This document shows positions 17,631 through 24,700 of a stretch of 61,464 bases of DNA, piece by piece. A program made the position numbers and the translations under genes. The notes under the pieces were generated by a model. That model worked only from the letters and a program-made list of their open reading frames with translations. It was not told where the DNA came from and searched no databases. The first letter of the stretch is position 1. Each line of letters begins with the position of its first letter. This stretch comes from Agromyces kandeliae (GTDB lineage: Bacteria > Actinomycetota > Actinomycetes > Actinomycetales > Microbacteriaceae), in the NCBI RefSeq assembly GCF_009674665.1, contig NZ_WKJD01000015.1:1-61464 (forward strand), written 5' to 3'.

Positions 17631-18866
17631 ATGGCGGTGCGCATCGATGCCGACCTGATGATCCCGGGCGAGGGCGACCCCGTCCGCGACGCGACCGTGG
17701 TGCTCTCCGGCACGACGATCGACTACGCCGGCCCGCGCGCCGGTGCCCCCGACACGGATGACGCGGCCATCCACGTGCCGACGGTGATGCCGGGGCTGTG
17801 GGACTGCCACGCCCACCTGATCGGGGTGACCGGTGGCGACCTCACGATGCTCGTGCGGGAGCCGCAGGCCGTGCACGTCGCGCGTGCCACGCGCTCGGCG
17901 GCCGACCTCCTCGACGCCGGCGTCACGAGCATCCGCGAGGTCGGCGGCTACGGCGTCTCGCTCGCGCGCGTCATCGACGAGGGCACGATCCCCGGTCCGA
18001 CCGTCTACGGCGCCGGGGCGATGCTGAGCACGACCGGGGGGCACGGCGACCTCCACGAGATGCCGGTCGACGTCATCGTCGACGGGGCGCACCAGGGCCT
18101 GCCCCTGCAGCTCTGCGACGGCGTCGACGAATGCCTGAAGGCCGTGCGACTGCAACTGCGCCGGAACGCGAAGGTGATCAAGGTGCACGCCTCCGGCGGG
18201 GTGCTGAGCGAGCTCGACGACCCGATCCACCAGCAGTTCTCGAACGAGGAGCTGCGCGCGATCGTCGAGGAGGCCGGACGCGCCGGCCGGGTGGTCGCCG
18301 CGCACTGCCACGGCAAGCCGGGCATCATGGCTGCGCTCGAGGCCGGTGTCGGGTCGATCGAGCACGGCACCTACCTCGATGAGGAGGCTGCGGCGGCGAT
18401 GGTGGAGACCGGCACGATCCTGGTCTCGACGCGGTCGATCGCCGCTCGACTGCTCCGGCGACTCGACGCACTCCCGCCGTGGGCCGCGGAGAAGACCCGC
18501 GTCGTCGCCGACCGGCACCTCGAGTCGATGCACGTGGCCCGCGACGCGGGCGTGACGGTGGCCGCCGGCACGGACTTCGCGACCGTCGGCGCCGACTCGC
18601 TCGTGCCGCACGGCACCAACGCCGAGGAGCTGGGGCATCTCGTCTCGGTCGGCTACAGCCCGCTCGAGGCGATCCGGGCGGCCACCGCGTCGGCCCCGCG
18701 CACGCTCGGGCCGCAGGCGCCGCGATCCGGGCGGCTCGAGGCCGGCTACGACGCCGACGTCATCGCGCTCGACGTCGATCCGCTCGCGGACGTCTCGGCG
18801 CTCGCCGGGCCGGCGCACGTCACGCACGTGTGGAAGGCGGGCACCGCGGTCAAGACGCCCGCATGA
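17631..18866 (+). CDS. Metal-dependent amidohydrolase (imidazolonepropionase/dipeptidase-like)
   Basis: A 411-residue amidohydrolase of COG1228. Metal ligands are visible: HAH in LWDCHAHLIG, the carboxylated Lys in NAKVIKVHASGG, His residues in VVAAHCHGKPG and SIEHGTYL, and the Asp in AAGTDFATVG. Structurally studied relatives include prolidases and carboxypeptidases that release C-terminal Arg or Lys. Because this gene is 8 bp behind arginine deiminase, arginine supply from peptides is an attractive but unproven role. The GGAGG site is too close to the ATG at 17631 (2 nt); the GTG at 17637 has better spacing and may be the real start. Confidence 0.8.
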   Translation: MAVRIDADLMIPGEGDPVRDATVVLSGTTIDYAGPRAGAPDTDDAAIHVPTVMPGLWDCHAHLIGVTGGDLTMLVREPQAVHVARATRSAADLLDAGVTSIREVGGYGVSLARVIDEGTIPGPTVYGAGAMLSTTGGHGDLHEMPVDVIVDGAHQGLPLQLCDGVDECLKAVRLQLRRNAKVIKVHASGGVLSELDDPIHQQFSNEELRAIVEEAGRAGRVVAAHCHGKPGIMAALEAGVGSIEHGTYLDEEAAAAMVETGTILVSTRSIAARLLRRLDALPPWAAEKTRVVADRHLESMHVARDAGVTVAAGTDFATVGADSLVPHGTNAEELGHLVSVGYSPLEAIRAATASAPRTLGPQAPRSGRLEAGYDADVIALDVDPLADVSALAGPAHVTHVWKAGTAVKTPA

Positions 18867-18909
18867 CCGCCGAGCGGTCGTTGGTCCCGTCGCGGCCGTA
18901 CGCGCCGCC

Positions 18910-18915
18910 TAGGCT
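18910..18915 (+). promoter_or_regulatory. -10 box of a leaderless start (TAGGCT)
   Basis: TAGGCT ends 6 nt before the ATG at 18922 of pfkB, giving it a promoter separate from the arc operon. Confidence 0.55.
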
Positions 18916-18921
18916 CTGGAC

Positions 18922-19866
18922 ATGGCCGTGCACGCACCCATCGTGACGTTGACCATGAATCCCGCGCTCGACGTGTCGAGCACGGCCGACCGGGTCGTCC
19001 CCGAGCACAAGCTGCGGTGCGGGCCCAGCCGGTTCGATCCGGGCGGCGGCGGGGTCAACGTGAGCCGCGCCATCCGGAACCTCGGCGGCAGCTCGATCGC
19101 GGTCTACCCGCTCGGCGGCCCGACCGGCCAGGCGTACCGCGGGTTCATCGAGGAGGCCGGCCTCGTGGCCCGGGTGATCACGATCGCCGGCAACACCCGC
19201 GAGAGCTTCACGGTCGACGAGCTGTCGACCGGGGAGCAGTTCCGGTTCGTGCTGCAGGGTCCCACGATGCGCGAGCCCGAGTGGCGCGCGTGCCTGTCGG
19301 TCGTCGCCGACGAGCTGCCCGTCGGCGGGTTCCTCGTCGCCAGCGGCAGCCTGCCGCCGGGCGTGCCCGACGACTACTACGCGAGGCTCGCCGAGATCTC
19401 GGCGGCCCACGACGTGCGGTTGGTGGTGGATGCCTCGGGGCCGGCCCTGCGCCGCGCGCTCGATGCGGGCGTGTTCCTCATCAAGCCGAGCCGGGACGAG
19501 CTCGCCGAACTCGTCGGCGCCGACGGCGAACTCGACGAGCCCGAGCTGGTCGAGGCGGCCCGAGTGCTCGTCGCATCGGGTCGTGCGGAGGTCGTCGCGC
19601 TCACGCTCGGCGGGCGCGGCGCCGTGCTCGTGACGCGTGACGAGGTCCTGCGGCTGCCCACGCCGCGCGTCCGCGTGGCGAGCGCCGTCGGCGCGGGGGA
19701 CGCCTTCCTCGGTGCGCTCGTGCTCCGGCTCGCCCAGGGGCGGACCCTCGGCGAGGCGTTCCGCACCGCGGTCGCCGCCGGGAGCGCGACGGCGATGCAG
19801 CCGGCGACCGAGCTGTGCCGCGCCGAGGACGTCGCCCGGTTGGAGGCCGACCTCGCGGCGGCGTGA
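18922..19866 (+). CDS. pfkB: PfkB-family hexose-phosphate kinase (6-phosphofructokinase II type)
   Basis: A 314-residue ribokinase-fold kinase. The start IVTLTMNPALDVSS, PEHKLRCGPSRFDPGGGGVN and the anion-hole/catalytic motif VASAVGAGDAFLGALVLRLA place it with E. coli PfkB (fructose-6-phosphate to fructose-1,6-bisphosphate), more than with 1-phosphofructokinase FruK, which is the main alternative. It does not adjoin a PTS or sugar operon. Start set by the TAGGCT box and the family N-terminus. It runs toward the convergent rimB-like gene across a repeat element. Confidence 0.85.
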   Translation: MAVHAPIVTLTMNPALDVSSTADRVVPEHKLRCGPSRFDPGGGGVNVSRAIRNLGGSSIAVYPLGGPTGQAYRGFIEEAGLVARVITIAGNTRESFTVDELSTGEQFRFVLQGPTMREPEWRACLSVVADELPVGGFLVASGSLPPGVPDDYYARLAEISAAHDVRLVVDASGPALRRALDAGVFLIKPSRDELAELVGADGELDEPELVEAARVLVASGRAEVVALTLGGRGAVLVTRDEVLRLPTPRVRVASAVGAGDAFLGALVLRLAQGRTLGEAFRTAVAAGSATAMQPATELCRAEDVARLEADLAAA

Positions 19867-19903
19867 GCCGCGGCATCCGTCGAGCCCGGCCCGCCGCCCC
19901 GTT

Positions 19904-20063
19904 GAGTTCGCAGGATGAGGGGCGCCATGCCCCGCCTCGCGGCACCATGGCGCGGCGGGTCCTGCGAGCTCGCGCCGGTCGCGCGCGGTCGCGGTGCGGA
20001 TTCGCAGGATGATGCGCACGATGGCACGCCCCTGGACGGCGTGACCCGGTCGGTCCTGCGAAC
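19904..20063. repeat. Pair of 68-bp palindrome-bounded repeat units (REP-like)
   Basis: Two units of exactly 68 bp, 19904-19971 and 19996-20063. Each begins with TTCGCAGGATGA and ends with GGTCCTGCGA plus RCTC; the outermost 12-mers GAGTTCGCAGGA (19904-19915) and TCCTGCGAACTC (20052-20063) are perfect inverted copies, the two inner ones differ by one or two bases. The interior also keeps recurring GCGCC/GATGGC-type words. The array fills the 231-bp space between convergent pfkB and the rimB-like gene, so it may be a REP/BIME-like element and could double as a terminator. Confidence 0.7.
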
Positions 20064-20097
20064 TCGCGACGCCCCAGGCGGAGAACGACCGGCGGCG

Positions 20098-20580
20098 TCA
20101 GGCGCGGCCGCGGTTGCGACGGCGGATGTCGCGCGGCGCGCGCCCGCCGACGAACGAGCGGCCGGCGTCGACGAGGAACCCGTTGCGCAGCGCCTCGCGT
20201 CCGATGAGCATGCGGAAGCCCATCTCGTCGCGGTTCGTGAGCGTGACCTCGGCCGTGACCGGCCGGTCGTGCAGGACGACCTCCATGAGCACCACGAGCC
20301 GCTCCTGCGTGTGGCCCGTCGAACTGCGGACGACCCGGCGATCGTGGACGGGGAGCTCGACCGTCGCGGCATCCGCGTCGGTGTCCTGCCAGGGGTGGAT
20401 GCCGAAGCGCACCCAGTCCGCCCCGTCGCGCTCGAACTCCTCGACGTCGAAGGCGTGGAGCGCCGACGAGCGCGCGCCCGTGTCGAGCTTGGCCTTCAGC
20501 CACGCGACGTCGGCCTGCGGGAGGCGCACCCATTCGCGCCATCCGGCGATGGTGTTTGAATGGTTCGGCACATCCGTCAC
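20098..20580 (-). CDS. RimB-like retropepsin-type aspartic peptidase (COG4067)
   Basis: A 160-residue protein of the COG4067 'ATP-dependent zinc protease' family, now understood as retropepsin-like proteases found beside RimK. The single catalytic motif LDTGARSSALHA (about 32-43) provides one Asp per subunit, so a dimer would be needed. Further family blocks are RFGIHPWQ, STGHTQERLVV and GFRMLIGREALRNGFLVDAG. It is divergent from rimK with 26 bp between start codons. The start shown is a GTG; a second GTG at 20571 is possible. Likely partner of RimK in processing poly-glutamate tails (family knowledge). Confidence 0.8.
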   Translation of the reverse strand: MTDVPNHSNTIAGWREWVRLPQADVAWLKAKLDTGARSSALHAFDVEEFERDGADWVRFGIHPWQDTDADAATVELPVHDRRVVRSSTGHTQERLVVLMEVVLHDRPVTAEVTLTNRDEMGFRMLIGREALRNGFLVDAGRSFVGGRAPRDIRRRNRGRA

Positions 20581-20606
20581 CCGATCATCTTCGCAGGGAC
20601 TCCCGA

Positions 20607-21815
20607 ATGAAACTCGCGATCCTGTCGCGCGCGCCGCAGGCGTACTCGACCCAGCGTCTCCGTGCTGCAGCGCAGCAGCGCGGTCACGAGGTCAAGGTCC
20701 TCAACACCCTCCGCTTCGGCATCGACCTCTCCGGCGCCGAGCCCGACCTGCAGTACCGCGGTCGTCCGCTGTCGGACTACGACGCGATCCTGCCGCGCAT
20801 CGGCAACTCGATCACCTACTTCGGCACGGCCGTCGTCCGCCAGTTCGAGCAGATGGACGTCTACACGCCGAACACGGCGAACGGCATCACGAACGCGCGC
20901 GACAAGCTCCGCGCGAACCAGATCCTCTCGCGCCACAACATCGCGCTGCCGGCGACGACGTTCGTGCGCAACCGCGCCGACCTGCGCCCCGCGATCGAGT
21001 CGGTCGGCGGCGCGCCGGTCGTCATCAAGCTGCTCGAGGGCACCCAGGGCATCGGCGTCATCCTCGCGCCGACGGTCAAGGTCGCCGAGGCGATCATCGA
21101 GACGCTGCACTCGACCAAACAGAACGTGCTGATCCAGAAGTTCATCGCCGAGAGCCGCGGACGCGACATCCGCGCCCTCGTCGTCGGCGACCGGGTCGTC
21201 GCGGCCATGCGGCGGGTCGCGAGCGGCGACGAGTTCCGCTCGAACGTGCACCGAGGCGGCAGCGTCGAACCCGTCGAGCTCACGCCCGAGTACGAGCAGG
21301 CCGCGGTGCGGTCGGCGCAGATCATGGGCCTGAAGGTCGCGGGCGTCGACATGCTCGAGGGCAACGAGGGCCCGCTCGTCATGGAGGTGAACTCCTCGCC
21401 CGGCCTGCAGGGCATCGAGACGGCGACGAAGCTGGACGTCGCGGGCGCCATCATCGACTACATCGGCAACCAGGTCGCGTTCCCCGAGATCGACGTGCGC
21501 CAGCGGCTCACGGTGTCGACCGGCTACGGCGTGGCCGAGCTCCTCGTGCACGGCGCGGCCGACCTCGTCGGCAAGTCGCTCGGCGAGTCCGGGCTGTGGG
21601 AGCGGGACATCACGGTCCTGACCCTGCACCGCGGGGCCACGGTGATCCCGAACCCGCGCAAGGGCGTCGTGCTCGAGGCCGAGGACCGACTGCTCTGCTT
21701 CGGCAAGCTCGAGGAGATGCGATCGATGATCCCCGAGCGCCGGCGCCGCCGGCAGAAGGTCCGGCGGCTGCCGAAGGAGCCGATCCCGGCGCCGCAGGAG
21801 GCCGCGGCGAGCTGA
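20607..21815 (+). CDS. rimK: RimK-type ATP-grasp glutamate ligase fused to an RCK_C (TrkA-C) domain
   Basis: A 402-residue protein. Residues 1-295 are a full RimK: N-terminal MKLAILSRAPQAYSTQRL, ATP-grasp from about 100 with PVVIKLLEGTQGIGVILAP, NVLIQKFIAESRGRDIRALV and the Mg-binding end VMEVNSSPGLQGIE. RimK adds glutamates to ribosomal protein S6 or makes poly-glutamate. Residues about 300-375 form an additional domain (GVAELLVHGAADLVGKSL, then DITVLTLHRG, VLEAEDRLLCFGK) that I recognise as RCK_C, the ligand-binding module of K+ channels and transporters. Typical RimK proteins end near residue 300. AGGGA lies about 8 nt before the ATG. Confidence 0.85.
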   Translation: MKLAILSRAPQAYSTQRLRAAAQQRGHEVKVLNTLRFGIDLSGAEPDLQYRGRPLSDYDAILPRIGNSITYFGTAVVRQFEQMDVYTPNTANGITNARDKLRANQILSRHNIALPATTFVRNRADLRPAIESVGGAPVVIKLLEGTQGIGVILAPTVKVAEAIIETLHSTKQNVLIQKFIAESRGRDIRALVVGDRVVAAMRRVASGDEFRSNVHRGGSVEPVELTPEYEQAAVRSAQIMGLKVAGVDMLEGNEGPLVMEVNSSPGLQGIETATKLDVAGAIIDYIGNQVAFPEIDVRQRLTVSTGYGVAELLVHGAADLVGKSLGESGLWERDITVLTLHRGATVIPNPRKGVVLEAEDRLLCFGKLEEMRSMIPERRRRRQKVRRLPKEPIPAPQEAAAS

Positions 21816-21861
21816 CGCCCGGCGCGCCGCGAGCGGACCGAGGCGCGATCGCGCGCGCAGG

Positions 21862-22224
21862 TCAGCGGCGGGCGCGCAGCGCGCGTGCGACGGCGGCCTC
21901 GGCGGCCTCCGTCGTCACGCCCAGGCGCTGGGCCGTGTCGGCGAAGTCGGATGCCGCGGCCTGCAGCGCCCGCTCGACCGGATCGCCCGCCGCGCTGACG
22001 AACGTGCCCGCTCGGCCGCGCCCCTCGACGACGCCGTCGCCCTCGAGCTCCTTGTAGGCGCGCGCGACCGTGTTCGCGGCGAGCCCGAGCTCCTCGGCGA
22101 GGGCTCGGACCGTCGGCAGCTTCGAGCCGGCCGCGAGGCGCCCGTCGCGCACGGCGTCGACGACCTGCATGCGCAGCTGTTCGTACGGGGGAGTGCGCGC
22201 GTCGTCGTCGACGGTGAATCGCAT
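21862..22224 (-). CDS. GntR-family (YtrA subfamily) regulator
   Basis: A 120-residue protein with a GntR winged helix: YEQLRMQVVDAVRDGRLAAG, LPTVRALAEELGLAANTVAR and KELEGDGVVEGRGRAGTFVS, followed by a short C-terminal helical tail as in YtrA-type regulators, which usually sit with ABC transporters. No such transporter is adjacent. It lies 33 bp downstream of the Lrp-type gene on the same strand and may share its transcript. Confidence 0.8.
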   Translation of the reverse strand: MRFTVDDDARTPPYEQLRMQVVDAVRDGRLAAGSKLPTVRALAEELGLAANTVARAYKELEGDGVVEGRGRAGTFVSAAGDPVERALQAAASDFADTAQRLGVTTEAAEAAVARALRARR

Positions 22225-22257
22225 GGGGTCTCCGGGGTCGGTGCTCGGGAGCCGGCG

Positions 22258-22695
22258 TCAGTCTCGGTTCCGGTTGACGAGGCGCGAGAGCACGATCGCG
22301 CTCCGCGTGTGGTCCACGTTGGGGGCGATCCGCACGCGTTCGAGCGCCTCCTCGAGCGAGGTGATGTCGCGGGCGCGCATGTGCACGATCGCGTCGGCGC
22401 TGCCCGTCACGGTGCCCGCGTAGACGACCTCGGGCACGCCCTGCAGGATCCGCTGCAGCTCGTCGGGCGCGACCGTGCCCCGGCAGAACAGCTCGACGTA
22501 GGCCTCGGTGCTCATGCCGTCGACGGCGGGGTCGACCTGGATCGTGAACGCCTTGATGACGCCGTCGGCGACCAGCTTGTCGACCCGACGCTTGACGGCC
22601 GATGCCGACAGCCCGACGGCGGACCCGATGTCGCCGTACCCGGCCCGCGAGTTCTGGCGGAGCAGGTCGAGGATGGCCCGGTCGAGGTTGTCCAT
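22258..22695 (-). CDS. Lrp/AsnC-family regulator
   Basis: A 145-residue Lrp: N-terminal HTH MDNLDRAILDLLRQNSRAGY with GLSASAVKRRVDKLVADGVI, then the RAM ligand domain (GTVTGSADAIVHMRARDI). Actinobacterial Lrps of this type often lie near arginine/ornithine genes, and a dimethylargininase gene is 2 kb away on the other strand; a functional link is inference. The start MDNLD is set by the family and a TACAGT box 6 nt upstream. Direct repeats in the 167-bp gap to the divergent F420 gene are candidate binding sites. Confidence 0.85.
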   Translation of the reverse strand: MDNLDRAILDLLRQNSRAGYGDIGSAVGLSASAVKRRVDKLVADGVIKAFTIQVDPAVDGMSTEAYVELFCRGTVAPDELQRILQGVPEVVYAGTVTGSADAIVHMRARDITSLEEALERVRIAPNVDHTRSAIVLSRLVNRNRD

Positions 22696-22701
22696 GGGCC
22701 C

Positions 22702-22707
22702 ACTGTA
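22702..22707 (-). promoter_or_regulatory. -10 box of a leaderless start (TACAGT)
   Basis: Minus-strand TACAGT, 6 nt before the ATG at 22695 of the Lrp gene. Confidence 0.5.
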
Positions 22708-22741
22708 GGACGGTCCGTTGCGTGGCGATACGGGCCGACGC

Positions 22742-22837
22742 CGGTTTCGTGCGTGGTGTTGCGGTTTCGTGATCGCAGTGGCGCGCGACGCGCGGATGCG
22801 GCATCCGTTCGCCATCGGCGCACACCGCGGAAACCGC
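22742..22837. promoter_or_regulatory. Repeated CGGTTTCGTG sites between Lrp gene and F420 gene
   Basis: CGGTTTCGTG occurs at 22742-22751 and 22762-22771, a 20-bp period (about two helical turns), and GCGGTTTC recurs inverted at 22830-22837. Such spacing suits a multimeric regulator such as the neighbouring Lrp. Confidence 0.4.
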
Positions 22838-22850
22838 TCGCCGACCGACG

Positions 22851-22856
22851 TATCGT
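22851..22856 (+). promoter_or_regulatory. -10 box of a leaderless start (TATCGT)
   Basis: TATCGT ends 6 nt before the ATG at 22863. Confidence 0.5.
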
Positions 22857-22862
22857 GACCGC

Positions 22863-23690
22863 ATGACCCCGAACACCGTTCCCGCGCGCCTCGCCGTGCA
22901 GCTGCAGCCGCAGCACGCGACCTACACGCAGATCCGCGACGCCGTGCTCCGCATGGAGGACCTCGGTGTCGACGTGGTCATGAACTGGGATCACTTCTTC
23001 CCGTTGTCCGGCGACCCCGACGGCCTCCACTTCGAGGCGTGGACGATGCTCGGCGCGTGGGCCGAGCAGACCGAGCACGTCGAGTTCGGCACCCTGGTGA
23101 ACTGCAACTCCTACCGCAACGCCGACCTGCAGGCCGACATGGCCCGCACCCTCGACCACATCAGCGCGAAGGGCGGCGACACGGGTCGCTTCATCTTCGG
23201 CACCGGTTCGGGCTGGTTCGAGCGCGACTACGACGAGTACGGCTACGAGTTCGGCACCGTCGGCTCGCGCCTCGACGACCTCGCCGAGGCGCTGCCCCGG
23301 GTGAAGGCGCGCTGGGCGCAGCTGAACCCGGCGCCGACCCGCGACATCCCGATCATGATCGGCGGCAAGGGTGAGCAGAAGACGCTCCGACTCGTCGCCG
23401 AGCACGCCGACATCTGGCACTCGTTCGTGCGACCCGACGAGCTGGGTCACAAGGTCGACGTGCTGAAGCGCTGGGGCGAGAAGGTCGGGCGCGACGTCTC
23501 GGGCATCACGATCTCGAACGAGCTCTCGCGCCGCAGCCTCGACGACGCGTACGCCGACGCGCTCTACGATGCCGGCGTGCGCCTGTTCACGCTCGGGATC
23601 TCGGGCCCGCACTACGACGACGCGGCCGTGAGGCACTGGCTCGCGTGGCGCGACCGCCGCAACGAGGAGGCCGGGGTGCGCGCGGCCTGA
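22863..23690 (+). CDS. LLM-class F420-dependent oxidoreductase
   Basis: A 275-residue luciferase-like TIM barrel: start ARLAVQLQPQHATYTQIRDA, core VMNWDHFFPL, EFGTLVNCNSYRN, FGTGSGWFERDYDEYGYEFG and PIMIGGKGEQKTLRLVAEHAD. These motifs belong to the bacterial luciferase-like group using coenzyme F420 typical of actinobacteria. The substrate is unknown; F420-dependent reductases act on a wide range of electron-poor compounds. The gene is monocistronic by appearance, with its own -10 box. Confidence 0.85.
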   Translation: MTPNTVPARLAVQLQPQHATYTQIRDAVLRMEDLGVDVVMNWDHFFPLSGDPDGLHFEAWTMLGAWAEQTEHVEFGTLVNCNSYRNADLQADMARTLDHISAKGGDTGRFIFGTGSGWFERDYDEYGYEFGTVGSRLDDLAEALPRVKARWAQLNPAPTRDIPIMIGGKGEQKTLRLVAEHADIWHSFVRPDELGHKVDVLKRWGEKVGRDVSGITISNELSRRSLDDAYADALYDAGVRLFTLGISGPHYDDAAVRHWLAWRDRRNEEAGVRAA

Positions 23691-23719
23691 GCTCGGGTGG
23701 GCGGAGGCACGCCGCCGGA

Positions 23720-24270
23720 TCAGTCGGCAGGCGTGGTGGGGAAGCTCACCTCGCCCGACGCGGACCACTCGACGTGGGAGGAACCGGACTCGAATCCTCC
23801 TTCGACGTACATGCCGTCCGCGGGGAAGGCGGCACCGTCGGTGCAGGTCGACGTGCCTCCGACCTCGGGCACGTCAGCATGCAGGCAGACCTGCGTGGCG
23901 TCCGCGTTGCGCGCGACGTGGATGGATGCGCCGTCGGGCATGGTCCCCACGCGTCGGTACGTCGACACGTCGAACTCCGGATCGGCGACGCTCGGCACAC
24001 GTCGTCCGGCACCTGCGCGCGTTCGAACACGACCATCGCCGGCGCCTCGTCGAGGGGCATCGCGTCGGGCGACCCCGCCGGGTCGGGTCGCGTCGCGACG
24101 GAGCTCGCTGAGCTCGGCCGCCGCCCGGGCGCGCTCGGCGTCGTCGGATCCGGCCCCGTAGGCCGCCGTTGCAGTCGGCGATGCGCGCGCCCTCCGGCGT
24201 CCGGGTCTCCTCGCCCCGGCCGGGGTAGGGCGACCGGGCGGGGCTCAGGACGGCGTACCGCGTCTGCCGA
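23720..24270 (-). pseudogene. Remnant of an unknown gene with several frameshifts
   Basis: The last 92 codons (23720-23998) encode a plausible C-terminus, EFDVSTYRRVGTMPDGAS through DGMYVEGGFESGSSHV to SFPTTPAD. Upstream the protein-like signal jumps frame three times: before about 23998 it continues as AMVVFERAQVPDDV (an extra TG in GTGTG separates them), before about 24110 as AGSDDAERARAAAELSEL, and before about 24167 as YAVLSPARSPYPGRGEETRT and ARIADCNGG. Each join needs a 1-2 base change. The composition suggests an exported or extracytoplasmic protein but I do not recognise the family. No start codon can be identified. Confidence 0.55.
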
Positions 24271-24548
24271 CGGCAAGCATCCGCCCGCGCACCCGGCTGG
24301 TTCGCTCGAGGGGATGCCGAATGCACCGCGTGAGGCCGCAAGCGGTGCATCCGGCATCCTCTCGATCGCCGGATGCGACAGGTGACGCGGCTGTGCGAGC
24401 GTGCGGAGCCCGCGCCGGATTCGTGCGCCCGCCCGGCCCGCCACGACGCGCGAAGCGCGCGGACGCGGCATCCGTCACGCCCGAATCGTTGCGCGAGCTC
24501 GACGAACGCGCAGGAATCGTGTGCCGGAAGCCGAGAACTCGCGGGCCG
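24271..24548. other. Gene-free stretch before the dimethylargininase leader
   Basis: About 280 bp with no convincing coding signal. It contains a large hairpin (24307-24364) and a small CGCGC-GAA-GCGCG hairpin at 24447-24459; together with the 5' leader the non-coding region before the next gene is about 430 bp. Confidence 0.6.
24307..24364. repeat. 23-bp-arm inverted repeat (large hairpin)
   Basis: Arms 24307-24329 and 24342-24364 are complementary at 21 of 23 positions around a 12-nt loop (GTGAGGCCGCAA). It lies between the decayed gene and the dimethylargininase leader. It could be a terminator or a mobile palindromic repeat. Confidence 0.65.
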
Positions 24549-24602
24549 CGAGGCCCACACTGGAGGTGGCGTCCCGACGGCGGTGCCATCCGAACACCGC
24601 CG
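24549..24602 (+). promoter_or_regulatory. Conserved dimethylargininase leader element (shared with putA)
   Basis: Block 24549-24570 matches the putA leader at 20 of 22 positions with paired changes in its dyad arms (CCAC-ACTGGAG-GTGG). It is followed at 24578-24602 by a perfect 8-bp hairpin CGGCGGTG / CACCGCCG with a 9-nt loop; the putA loop is also 9 nt and both loops contain CATCC. Confidence 0.5.
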
Positions 24603-24700
24603 CCGGGGCTCGAGAGAGCGACCTGGTCCGCCGACACCCCACCGGCCGAGCCGGCGGCGCGCCGCCGTGCCCGGCCGACGAACCCACCTCGAGGAGTGAG

